Below, one piece after another: positions 25,660 through 37,323 of a DNA stretch of 64,000 bases. The notes under the pieces were generated by a model. That model saw only the letters and a program-made list of their open reading frames with translations, did not search any database and had not been told where the DNA came from. The first letter of the stretch is position 1; each line of letters opens with the position of its first letter. The stretch covers positions 33,973,473-34,037,472 of the forward strand of contig NC_063449.1 in NCBI RefSeq assembly GCF_020379485.1. The letters are read 5' to 3'. The translations under genes and the position numbers were made by a program. The stretch is from Brassica napus (Eukaryota > Streptophyta > Magnoliopsida > Brassicales > Brassicaceae).

Positions 25660-26956
25660 ATGGGAGACATACCTCAAAATGATCCGAACGCCAATGGAGC
25701 TAACAACGTTCCACCACAGCGAGCAGCTCGACCCATTGGCACTTATGACCGCCCCAACATTCATGGTCATAGATTGGGAATCCGAGCACCCGCCGTGGCA
25801 GCCAAAAACTTTGAGATCAAATCAGGACTCCTCAACGTGATCGAGAACAACAAGTATCATGGCTTGGCTCTAGAGGACCCATTTGATCATTTGGACAAGT
25901 TCGACAGCTACTGTGGGTTGTCAAAAACCAATGGTGTGTCTGAAGATGCCTTAAAGCTCAAGCTATTCCCTTTCTCTTTGGGGGATAAGGCACGCCAGTG
26001 GGAGAAGTCTCTACCCAGTGACTCTATCACCACTTGGGATGACTGCAAGAAAGCATTCTTGGGGAAGTTCTTCTCTACTTCAAGAACTGCTAAGCTGAGA
26101 AATGAGATTTATAGCTTTCAACAGAAGAACTTGGAAGGCTTCAGTGAAGCCTGGGAGAGATTCAAGGGCTACCAAGCTCAATTCCCACACCATGGTTTCT
26201 CTAAGGAGAGCTTGCTGAGCACATTCTACAGTGGTGCTCTTCCTAAGTACATGGCCAGACTGGATATGGCTAGCAATGGGTTCTTCTTGGGGAGAACTGA
26301 GGAAGATGCAGAGGAGCTGGTTGACAACATGGTAAAGAGTGATGCAGTCTACAGTGGAGACCACGACAGAGGCAGTTGAACAGATGATAAGCAGACGAGG
26401 AAGGAGTTGAAAGCTCTACAGGATAAGATAGACATCCTCATTGCTGATAAAGCCACCCAAGAGCAGCTGCACTTTGTTGGTAACCCAAGCCAAGAGACAC
26501 CACATGTTGTCCATGAGGTTGAGGGTTTGGAATGTCAGGAAGAGCTGTGTTTCATCAACAACAGTGGTAGCTGGTACAAAAAAACCCAACTTTCAGTACA
26601 ACAACTACCAACAGAAATCCTATCCCAACAACCAACAGAGTGGTTATCCGCCTAGAAACAACCAGCAAGGCAACTATCAGCCTCATCAAAACCCCTCGTC
26701 TGGTTCCTCTGCTCCTCAAGAGAGCAGCACTGATACCTTACTGAAACAAATCTTGGAGTCTCAGACTAGAAGTGAGAAGCATGTTGGTTATGAGTTGAAG
26801 AACCTAAATTCCAAGATTGATGGGAGCTACAATGAGCTCAACAACAAATTCTCACATCTTGCTTCTACAGTCAATAATTTAGAGAATCAGTTTGCTTCCA
26901 TGAACACTCACCAGAATCGCCAGCAAGGATCTCTACCTGGAAAATCTGAGTGGTAA
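25660..26956 (+). pseudogene. Retroviral-type gag (Retrotrans_gag), interrupted
   Basis: Structural gag protein that would form the virus-like particle. The ATG at 25660 begins MGDIPQNDPNANG. The Retrotrans_gag core follows (HGLALEDPFDHLDKF, LKLFPFSLGDKARQW, FLGKFFSTSRTAKLRNEI, WERFKGYQAQFPHHGF). A TGA at 26377-26379 interrupts it. The frame continues through KALQDKIDILIADK, then a run of seven A residues around 26578 shifts it into the frame with QYNNYQQKSYPNNQQSGYPP and a predicted coiled coil (LNNKFSHLASTVNNLENQ). A further frameshift near 26950 leads to the protease frame. No CCHC zinc knuckle was seen. Confidence 0.85.
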
Positions 26957-27962
26957 GCAGTTACCTCCTACAACCCTCACCAGGGATGCTGAGAAACTAG
27001 GTGAGGAGGTGGCCATCAACTTAGATGATGAAGTGGTGATTGTTGATGAGAAAATCAATGATGAAATCTTGGAGAGGATTGTGGAAGCCAAAGGTAAAGG
27101 AAAGGTTGGGGAAGAGAAGAAAACAGTGAAAGATGGTGAAGTTGTTGCTCCAGCAAGTGAAAATTCTTTTGTTCCTCGTCCGTATGAACCCAAACTTCCA
27201 TTCCCTGGTAGATTCAAGAGGCAGCTGCTAGAGAAGTACAAAGCTCTGTTTGAGAAGCAAATGAGTGAAGCTCATGTTGCAATGCACATCATCGATGCTT
27301 TCATGTTGATTCCTCAATACAACAGGTGCCTGAAAGATGTTGTAGCTGCAAAAAAGAAGGAGATGGAAGACATGATGATTCTTACCCATGAGTGCAGTGC
27401 CATCATTCAGAGGCTTGATGTTCCAGAGAAGTTAGAGGTTCCAGGATGCTTCACACTACCTTGTAATCTTGGACCTATGGTATTTGAGAAATGTCTCTAC
27501 GATTTGGGAGCTAGTGTCAGTTTGATGCCTTTGTCTGTTGCAAAGAAGCTTGGATTTACTCAGTACAAGAAGTGTAGACTCTCTCTGGTGTTAGCTGATC
27601 GTTCGGTGAAGTACCCTGTGGGCATCTTAGAGGACCTCCCTGTGAAGATTGGAAGGTATGAGATACCCACAGATTTTGTGGTGCTTGAGATGAGTGAGGA
27701 GCCTCAAGACCCATTGATTCTAGGAAGGCCATTCTTAGCTACAGCAGGAGCTATTGTTAATGTGAAGGAAGACACGATTGATCTCCATTTGGGTAAAGAG
27801 AACATCCTCCACTTTGATATCAAGGGGAAAATGAGAAAACCAACTGTGTTCGGGCAAGCTTTCTACATTGAAGAGATGGGCACTCCTGCTGATGAGCACC
27901 TTGAAGAGTTACCACCTGAGGACGACGAGGAGGGAGCATCTCCCTCTACTCATTCCCCATAG
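26957..27962 (+). CDS. Retropepsin-like aspartic protease region
   Basis: The C-terminal part of the gag-protease polyprotein, open from about 26960 to the stop at 27960-27962. Residues resembling RPYEPKLPFPGRFKRQ precede a helical linker. The protease has CLYDLGASVSLMPLSVAKKLG as its active-site region, with DLGA in place of the usual DTGA/DSGA, a form common in Athila-type elements, then VGILEDLPVKIG and DPLILGRPFLATAGA at the second conserved motif. It ends in an acidic Glu/Asp-rich tail. No reverse transcriptase follows. It depends on translation from the upstream gag frame, now broken, so it is probably not expressed. Confidence 0.85.
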
Positions 27963-29584
27963 AAGGTAACCCACTACTTTTCCTTGTATATACCATTTCG
28001 TTTTTGCATATTAGTTTTCTCTTTTTGGGTATCTGTCTCTCCTTGACAACACAGAGACTGTGTCATTTAAGTTTGGGGGAGGTACCAAGTATTTGATCAT
28101 GTTTTCTTTGATGTTGTTTCATTGAGTCATGCATTGCATACCTATTTGCATAAAACAAATTTGAAAAACACAAAAAAAAAAATCATTTAGTTTGCATCAT
28201 TTGCATTTCTAGGAGAGTCTAGAGCATATATGTTGCATTTACTTGCATTGGGAGCAATGATTTGAAACGCCTTGTAAAGAACATTACTTTGCACCTGAGT
28301 AGCTTATGCACCTCTCAAAAAGACTTGTATACTTCGAGCCTTGAAAACTCTTCCTGAAACTTGTTGATTGCTGAAACTCAACCTTTGAAGCCAACTACAA
28401 CCTTGTTTGAACTGAACAAACTTAATGCTTCTTACTTCTGGTCCCTTGTGTACTGAGTCATGGATATACACACTTGAGTTGTCACATCCTTTATGCCAAT
28501 CTTTTTTGACAAACTCGAGTGGTACACCATTCCCAAAACCCTTCCCTCCTTTTGAGCTTTGATTATTTGATGAGTGAGGCCTTTTTCGGAAAGCCTTACA
28601 TGTGCATAAAGTTGAGAATATCGGGAACGACAATGCTTGGCCTTCAGTCTTGTTAGATTAGACATTCTATTGTGTAGCTATAGGTGGGGGTGAGTGTGGT
28701 GACTACGGTTTGGAAGCATGAAAAGTTCGAAGGAAAAGAATATACTTTTTGTGTTTAAATGGATAATCTTATTGGAATTAATAGATAAACGTCTAGCTCG
28801 AGTTTATGAAAAGTCTTGGCCCCCGAAAAAAAATATATTAAAAAAAAAAAAAAATGAAGAAAAGGGGGCTGGCAAAGTTGTTTAGAGCTAAGATTTGTTT
28901 AGAAGTTGAGAAAATCCTTTATAGATTTCAAAGAAAAAGGGTTTTATGTGCAAAGTATTCTTGGGATCTTTTGGTGAGAGATGGGAGTTGGATTTGACAT
29001 TGGGAAGTGATTGTGTAACTAGTATGTTTGAGAAAAGGGTAGAACAATGGAGATTGAGCATTGTATGCATGAGTTGGTCACTTTCTTAGATATATTATGT
29101 GCAATGTCAAGGCTACTTGTTTTGAGAGTAAACCACTTAAAAAGATCATGGATTTTGAACCTCTTGACCCACTTTTAATAAAAGCCTTCCTTTACTCAAC
29201 CAAATGATTTGGACCAATTGACCATTTGATCATGGATTTTGAACCTCTTGACCCACTAGAATAAAAGCCTTCCTTTACTCAACCAAATGATTTGGACCAA
29301 TTGACCATTTGCAAGAATTCACTTAATGTTTTATGCTTAATGAATGTGAGAGTTGGTTGATTTGAATGTGTGGATGTTTGATGATGAGTATAAGGGCAAA
29401 AGGAGTTGAGATAGGCCTAGAGAAGCTAGAGTGTAATAAGAGAGTGTGCTCAGGTTGGATTAGATGTTGAGTTGAGTGCTAGTTGTGTTTCTTTTGGCTA
29501 TGAGCTCCCCACCTTAAAACCTCTCTCCCTATGAGTGCTAGAAAGTTCACTTGTGGACAAGTAAAAGAACAAGTTTGGGGGAGT
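27963..29584 (+). other. Non-coding 3' interior of the gag-protease element
   Basis: No pol-like motif. It contains AAGTTTGGGGGAGGTACC near 28070, as in Athila-type elements, an A-rich run at about 28825-28860, and an 84-bp tandem duplication (29147-29230 and 29231-29311, with GAACCTCTTGACCCAC). The polypurine tract GTTTGGGGGAG at 29573-29583 ends the region. Confidence 0.7.
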
Positions 29585-31041
29585 TGATATCTTGCATATT
29601 TCCATTGTCTTATCCATTCATCCATGTGCATTTTGATCATATAGACTAGGATTTAGCCATGTTTAGGTTGCATTTTGCATACATGAGTCTTTATCAAGTG
29701 TTGGAGTACCACATGGAGTTCTTGGAGGCATTTGGGTGCATTTGGAGCTCAAAAGAAGTGTTTAAAGCGATCAACGGATGAGCAGCACACCAGAGCGACC
29801 TCACCGGAGCGACGCCGTGAAGTCGCTGTGACACACATCCCGGAGCGACCTGGCCAGAGCGACATGGAGAGGTCGCTCGTGTTTCCATGGTGAGACGACA
29901 CAAAACGAAGCCCGGAGCGACCTCTCAGAGCGACCCACTGAGGTCGCTCCCGAAGGCCAAATCGACTTGTCGGAGCGACGCTCCGAGGTCGCTCGCGTTA
30001 CCATGGCGAGACGGCACAAAACGAAGCCCAGAGCGACCTCTCAGAGCGACCCACTCAGGTCGCTCCCGAAGGCCGGAGCAACTTGTCGGAGCGACATGCC
30101 GAGGTTGCTCTGCTTCTATTTGCCTGTCGAACTCATGTTTTCTAAGGGCCTTTTGGTCATTTCATTATGCACGTTTTACATTGTCAAAACCTAAGTTAAG
30201 TACTTTTGTAAGCCATTGGAGGCAAAAAAAAAAGAATCTCTTTTCTAGAGAACAACTAGTAAAACTTCTTTTGATTCAGATTTCATTGCTTTCATCTTGT
30301 GTTCTTGTTGATTTCTTATCTATTTCTCTACATGATTAATCTGAAATCTAATATGGGTTTAAGAGGAATCATGGAGATTAGTGAGTAATCACCTTTTGAA
30401 TTCATGGGTTAGGGAGATCAAGGGTGATTAGGTTAGTTCTAGGATGTTTTAGTGTAGATCATTCTTGTTCCTTGCTAGTAGAGTATTCATAATGCATCTT
30501 CTGAGTTGGCCACTCAAAAGTTGATCAATAGGCATTTTCCACCCAAAAGGTGTTTGAAGAAATGCCCGAGACAACTTTCCTAGGCTTTTAGTATACTTTG
30601 CCAAAGATATTTGTTGTTAAAGGTGCTAAGATAACTAATAGACTTGTTAGTAATGATTGCTTTCACATTATTCAACCAAACACATTTGATGTTTGAGATA
30701 TGTTAGCAAATGAGCATTCATCTAGACATAGAGCTTGTTTAGAATTGTGTCTAGGCTTAAGGTCGATAGTTTGATTGATCATTTGCCATCTTTAGTTCGA
30801 TACTTGATCACCCAAGGTCTAATCCCTATGCCCATGAGTTCTATTTTCCCTTAGTCCAGAAAGTATCATTCTATAATTGCTTTCTAGTATTAGTAGTACT
30901 TTAAAACCCATCTAAATCATTGGTTGCACTTAGATTATGTGAGTAATTGCATTCTCGATGCTTTGATATCCCTTAGAATTGGTTCGACAATCTTTTATAC
31001 TACATCATTTGTCTTAAGAGCCTTGAAAACTCCTAACATCA
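29585..31041 (+). repeat. 3' LTR of the gag-protease element
   Basis: 1,457 bp, from TGATATCTTGCAT to CTAACATCA. It has the same order of motifs as the 5' LTR, including the GGAGCGAC array (29795-30110) and the AT-rich second half. Confidence 0.92.
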
Positions 31042-31514
31042 TCATCCACGCTCGACATTTTCTGTTATAAATTACCTTCATAGTTGTTTATATAAGGGTG
31101 TTCAAAAAGAGTTATTTATATACGTTTTTTTTTTGGGTAAAATGTTAAATAAGTTGTTTATATGCGTTGTTTACATTAGATAACATTTCATAGATATTTA
31201 TAGCGGGTAAGTTAAAGTTCTCCACGTTCTTCTAACGTCTTCAACTAGCTACAACTAATGAAGTTTTTTCTTTCACGACTAATGAAGTTTTTACCCCGGT
31301 TCACTTAGCTCGTGGATCTCAATCCGACGATGATGTGTTAATTATGAGGTATAAAGACTACTAAGTATGCAATCTAACTATGTAATCACTACGTGATTTT
31401 TTCTATGTTTTATCCTTACTCATTCGGTATCGGAAATGATGGTTCAATAGATCACTGATCATTTTGTTTTTCCATTCTAGTTGGAACGTTTTCTAACACC
31501 TTCAACCATTGAAT
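31042..31514. other. AT-rich spacer
   Basis: No gene or repeat recognised. It separates the gag-protease element from the first recognisable CACTA-2 subterminal sequence. Confidence 0.5.
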
Positions 31515-31958
31515 CAGCGGTATTCTGACGGACATTCCGACGGAAAATGAAATCTTCGGAATATCCCGAGGAATTTTCGAGGATATTCTGAGGAAACTCA
31601 AAATTTGGGTTCCTCGGAATTTCCTCGGAATATACCGACGGAATTCCGAGGAAATATCAATTCGTCGAAATATTCTTATGGAATACCGAGGAAAAATGTA
31701 TTCATCGGAAAAAACCGATGAATTCCGAGGAAATATTATAGCCGTTAGAGAGCCGTTGGGGGATTTTAAAAATTATGAGGAAATTCCGACGAACTAGCCG
31801 TTGGCGTCGGAATTCGGCGTCGGAATTCCGTCGGAATTTCCTCGGTCTGTCGGCAGCATTTCAACTATAAATACAAGCACCCCTCTTCCTCTTCATTCAC
31901 TCCATATCTTCATCCTCCCTCTTACTCTCTTTACACACGAAATTGATTCATAAAAAAC

Positions 31959-34900
31959 ATATATTCTTCAAATTATTTTCGTTCTTGGATCGATCGACCT
32001 CATTTGGATCCGAACACGAGATTGCTTACGGAAGAATACCAACGAGGTATAACCGAATTCATGGGGTTAGTTCACCGACAACCGGAAGCAAAAACAGGTA
32101 TGTTAAGATGTCCTTGCTCTAATTGTAAAAATAGAAAGGTTATTAAAGAGTGGGATGTTTGGACTCATCTATATTTGAGTGGGTTTACACGAAGTTATAA
32201 AATTTGGTATCATCATGGGGAAACTGATTATGAACATGGTAGTACTAGCGAACCTCAGCCAGCGGTTAGATTAGAAGAACCAATTAGAACGGATGTAGAT
32301 TATGGTGTAGGTACTTAGCAGATGGTAAATGATCATTTTAGAGGGGAAGATTTATCCAATGCAGAAGCTGAGAGATTTTATGATATGTTGGATGCTTTGA
32401 AAGCAACCATTGTACGAAGGTTGCAAAGTTGGTCATTCAGCCTTATCATCTGCTACAAGATTGATGGGCATTAAAACAGATTATAATTTGGCTGAAGACT
32501 GTGTGGATGCGATTGCTGATTTTGTAAAGGGTATTCTACCCGAGGATAATGTAGCTCCTGGTTCATACTACGAGGTTCAGAAACTCGTAGCTGGTCTTGG
32601 TTTATCGTATCAGGTAATAGATGTATGCAGCGACGACTGCATGATTTATTGGAGGGCGGATGAACAGCGGGTTACATGCAAATTTTGTGGGAAGCCTCGT
32701 TATAAAGATACGAGTGGAAGAGTTCCAGTGCCATATAAAAGGATGTGGTATTTGCCTTTAATGGAAAGGTTGCAGAGGTTGTATCTGTCTGAACGCACAG
32801 CGCAACCAATGAGATGGCATGCGGAGCACTCAACAGATGGTGAGATCAGACATCCTTCAGATGCAAAAGCGTGGAAGCATTTCCAATCAAAGTATTCCGA
32901 CTTTGCGTATGAGAGAAGAAATGTCTACCTTAGATTATGTACTGATGGTTTCAGCCCGTTTGGCAAGAGTGGAAGACAGTATTCTCTATGGCCAGTCATT
33001 CTTACACCATACAACCTATCCCCAAACTTGTGCTTGCGGCGAGAGTTTTTGTTTCTCTCGATTCTCGTTCCCGGACCAGAGCATCCTAAGAGATTACTTG
33101 ATGTGTTTCTTCAGCCACTAATGTATGAGTTGCAACAACTATGGGCTCAAGGTGCTGAAACATACGATGTTTCGTGCAAAGAAAACTTTTAAATGCGGGC
33201 AGTACTAATGTGGACAATAAGTGATTTTCCAGCATATGGTATGTTATCTGGATGGACAACGCATGGAAGGCTATCATGTCCATATTGTCAAGATAACATT
33301 GATGCTTTCCAACTAAAACACGGAAGGAAAACGTGTTGGTTTGACTGTCACAGGAGATTCCTACCACCTGATCATCTATATCGTAGGAGTAGGAATTTGT
33401 TTACGAAGAACAAGAGGGTGTTTGACAGTCCACCTCTGAATATTTGTGGGAAAGATTTGAAGACACAACTAAGAGATTTTGGTGCAGAAAGGACGCCAGA
33501 CGTCGGTGGACATGAGCGTTTTCCGATAGATGCTGTTGGAGACCTACATAACTGGCACAAAAAAGTATTTTCTGGGATCTGCCATACTGGGAGGATCATC
33601 TGCTAAGGCATAATTTAGATGTCATGCATATTGAGAAGAACTTTTTTGACAATCTCATGAACACGATCCTTAATGTTCAAGGTAAACAAAGGATAATTTG
33701 AAGTCAAGACTGGATTTAGTCGATATATGTGCTCGTTCAGAACTTCATGTTGATGAGAATGGTAGGGCTCCTTTTCCCATATACCGACTTGATGCAGAGG
33801 GAAAAGATGCGTTCTTTGATTGGATTTCAAACGATGTGGAATTTCCAGACGGTTACGCATCTAATTTGTGTAACTGTATCGACAGAAAGGAAGGAAAGTT
33901 TACTGGCTTGAAAAGCCACGATTGCCATGTAATGATGCAGCGCCTCCTTCCGTTTGCCTTCAAGGAACTATTACCACGAAATGTTCATGAAGCAATTGCA
34001 GGGATAAGTGGTTTCTTCCGCGATTTATGCACGAGATCAGTGACTCTTGAAGGTATTGAAAATTTGAAGACTAACATTGCTGTGATTCAGTGCAACCTTG
34101 AGAAGATATTTCCTCCCTCATTTTTTGATGTTATGGAGCATCTTGTTATTCACCTGGCAAGAGATTGGAATTTGGTGGTCCTGTACAGTATAGATGGATG
34201 TATCTGTATGAGCGGTATATGTTCCATTTGAAGAAGATGGTGAAAAATTTAAGTAGGGTGAAAGGTTCTATAGTCGCACAGATGATCAATGAAGAAAATT
34301 CAAACTTTGCCGAGTACTACTTTCCAGCAGAAGTTCAGACCAAAAACAGAAGACCTGCTCGGCATGATGATAGAGGTGAACGGGCAACATATCATGTTAC
34401 GGTTCCAGACATTTTCACAGACGTTGGACGACTTAGCGGAAAACCAAAGGACCGTCGACTTACTGAGCAGGAGCGCAGTCATTTGCAAACATATTTGCTC
34501 ACCAACTGCGAAGATGTTCTTCAATATGAGAGGTAAATAAATTAGCTTACAAATTTTTATTTTAACAAGTTGAAATTTAAATCTTAATTAATTACATTAT
34601 TGTCATCATATGTACAGGATTTTCATGGCAGAAAAGCGGTTCGAATATAGATACGCCACAGAGGACGAACTAGAAGAAATGAAGCAGAGAGAATTTGTTG
34701 GATAGATGTTTACTTATGTGAGTGATTTAAACAAATTAAAATATCATTTATCACATATTTATTCTAATTCACATTTATTGATATAACATATATATGTGCT
34801 ATTAATAGATGTCTGCTGGTTTGGCCAGAAGTGAAACATTTGACGATTGGATACGCGAGATGGTCGTTGGACCAAACTTTGTTGTGAAGTCATATCCGAG

Positions 34901-35577
34901 ATTTTGTACTCGAGGATATGCATTCACAACTCAGAAGAGGAGACGTTCGAGTACGACTTATGATGCTGGCGTTTTTTCTGCATCAGGAGATGATGTATAC
35001 TACGGACACATACATGAGATTTTGGAAATCAAGTATCTGGGCATGGTTGGATTGCGCTGTACTGTTTCCTATTTTGATTGGCACGACAACACTCTAGATC
35101 GAGGTGTGAGAACAGATGCATTTGGTGTTACATCAGTAAATTCGAGGCAAAAGCTGCAATATTATGATCCTTTCATCCTTGCTTCTCAGGCCGATCAGGT
35201 AATTAAATGTTAATTATTCAGAATGATTCATCATCATGTGTATTAATTTATAATTTTACTAATAATTTTTTTAATGTTACAGGTTTGTTATATCAAGTAC
35301 TCGGGTAAGGAACAGAGATGATCCATGGGTTACTGTTACAAAACTCAACCCGAGAGACCGAGTTCAGGGAAGTTCTGAGCTGGAAGACCCACTACAACCA
35401 AGCACATCCGGCAACTTAAGTGCAGCAGAAGATTTAGATGGAGTTGGCCTTGTAGTCGATTTAACCGACTTCGGAGAGGAAGCCGTCGTTCACGTAAAGG
35501 ATGAACAAGTGATTGGAGAATTTCACCAAGATCCAGATTTAGATTCATCTGGTGATGATGACTCGGAAACAGACTAG
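31959..35577 (+). pseudogene. CACTA-2 TNP2-type transposase, heavily degraded
   Basis: Clear relative of the intact CACTA-3 transposase, with CPCSNCKNRKVIKEWDVWTH, NVYLRLCTDGFSPFGKSG, RAVLMWTISDFPAYGMLSG and LKSHDCHVMMQRLLPFAF. The start codon position reads ATA (31959-31961) rather than ATG. Disruptions seen by comparison: TAG at 32316-32318 (GVGT*QMV, from Glu), a one-base insertion near 32402, TAA at 33190-33192 (NF*MRAV, from Gln), one-base deletions near 33565, 33685, 34170 and 35305. Introns after YER (34536) and before MSAGLARS and VCYIKY are retained with GT-AG sites. The acidic C-terminus ends at 35575-35577. Confidence 0.88.
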
Positions 35578-37320
35578 CATCGACTTTTTTTTTTATAATA
35601 GAAATACCGAGGAAATTCCGAGGGAAGATAGGGTTTCCTCGGAATTTCCTTGGAATAGACTAGCATCGACTTTTTTTTTCATAGAAATACCGAGGAAATT
35701 CCGAGGGAAGATAGGTTTTCCTCTGAATTTCCTCGGAATAGACCTTGTCGATTTAGGGATTTGATTATAGAGTCTATTTCCTCGGAATTTCCTCGGAAAA
35801 TTCCGACGGAATTCCGAGGAAGATAAGGGTTTCCTCGGAATTCCCTCGGTATATTCCGAAGAAATTCCGAAGAACTAAGGGTTTTTAACCGAAAACAACG
35901 TTTTACGGATTGAATAACACATATATAACCTTCATTAAGTGTCTTAACCAGATTATGAAGTCAAACTTTGGTGTTTTACCCAATAACAAACACTTTTACG
36001 ATTGCATGAACGAAAACCACACAACATAAGAGAAACACGTATACACTTTAATAAACGGTAAAATGAATACTTACAATTATTTTTGAAATTTTGTTATTTC
36101 ATGGTTTATGATCATCTATACAAAGAATCCTCAATGGTATGCATTACAATTGTATAAGAAACGAAATACGACAAAAAAATCGATGTTTTGAAACCACAAA
36201 CCCTTTTTCCTCGGAATTTACTCGGAATATTCCGACGGAATTCCGAGGAAGATAAGGTTTCCTCGGAATTCCCTCGGAATATTCCGAGGAACTAAGGATT
36301 TTTCACCGGGTAAACTAAGCCGCCAAATATTTCGCGAAAATTGAATTAATTGTTTCAGAGGAAATTCCTACGGAAATTCCGACGGACATTTTCCGTCGGA
36401 CGCCTCATATTATTAGGTCAAACCAGATCTTCTTCCCCATTTCTCTCTTCCTCTCTCTCCGCCGAATCCAACTCCGCCCAAGCTCTCTCTCTCTCGCGAC
36501 TCCTCTCCGGCTCAAGCTCTCTCTCTCTCCCGCGACTCCTCTCCGGCTCAAGCTCTCTCTCTCTCGCGACTCCTATCCGGCTCACACTCGACTCTCTCTC
36601 GCGACTCCTCTCCGGCTCACGCTCTCTCTCTCGCGACTTATCATGTATGAACATTTATAGATTAGATTAGATTAGAATATGTTAGATTTGTTAGGTTTTT
36701 AAGTAGATTTGATGATTATGGGATGATATTTATAGATTTTTGTTAAGGTGAATGGTAGGATTGTGTAAAATCGAATTTCATTATGGTATTCACTTGATTT
36801 GAGATTTTTTTTTAGTTTTTATTAGTTTTTATGAAAACGTTTTTTGTATATTAAACTATTTTTTATTTATTAAAACTATTTTTTGTAATTATTTAACATT
36901 TTTAATATTATTAAAACTATTTTTTGGAATTTTCTAAACTATTTTTTATTTATTAAAACTATTTTTTCTAATTATTTAACATTTTTAATATTATTAAAAC
37001 TATTTTTTGTAATTATTAAACTATTTTTTTATTTATTAAAACTATTTTTTGTAATTATTAAACATTTTTAATATTATTAAAACTATTTTTTGTAATTATT
37101 AAACTATTTTTTATTTATTAAAAACTATTTTTTGTAATTATTAAACTATTTTTTATTTATTAAAACTATTGTTTTGTTATTATTAAACTATTTTTTATTT
37201 ATAAAACTTTTTTTTGAAAAACTATTTATTTATTTGTGATTCAAAACTATTTTTTAAATATGTTTTTTTTATTTATTAAAATTATTAGAACTAATTTTTA
37301 AATATGTTTTTTTTTAATTT
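35578..37320. repeat. CACTA-2 intergenic region with several tandem repeats
   Basis: Holds two direct copies of an 80-odd-bp block (about 35574-35656 and 35657-35740: TAGCATCGACTTTTTTTT then ACCGAGGAAATTCCGAGGG). There is a 34-36-bp minisatellite of about five units at 36481-36640 (AGCTCTCTCTCTCTCGCGAC then TCCTCTCCGGCTC). An AT-rich array of AAACTATTTTTTGTAATTATT units lies at about 36830-37200. It contains the leader of the second gene; reading frames in the CT-rich block are artefacts. Confidence 0.75.
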
Positions 37321-37323
37321 ACA

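Larger units (their letters stand above)
23996..31041 (+). mobile_element. Gag-protease-only gypsy/Athila-like LTR retrotransposon
   Basis: LTRs 23996-25481 and 29585-31041 begin TGATATCTTGCAT and end AACATCA. Flanks TCATA (23991-23995) and TCATC (31042-31046) are a four-of-five target duplication. The primer site TGGCGCCGTTGCC follows the 5' LTR directly, as in Athila/Tat-type elements, and a polypurine tract GTTTGGGGGAG precedes the 3' LTR. The 4.1-kb interior encodes gag and an aspartic protease but no reverse transcriptase, RNase H or integrase, so it needs a helper element. The layout resembles the terminal-repeat-with-GAG class (known from memory). Confidence 0.88.

Noticed and set aside
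36350..36670. Ser/Leu-rich and Arg/Glu-rich open frames on both strands
   Set aside because: Translations of the CT-rich minisatellite in CACTA-2.
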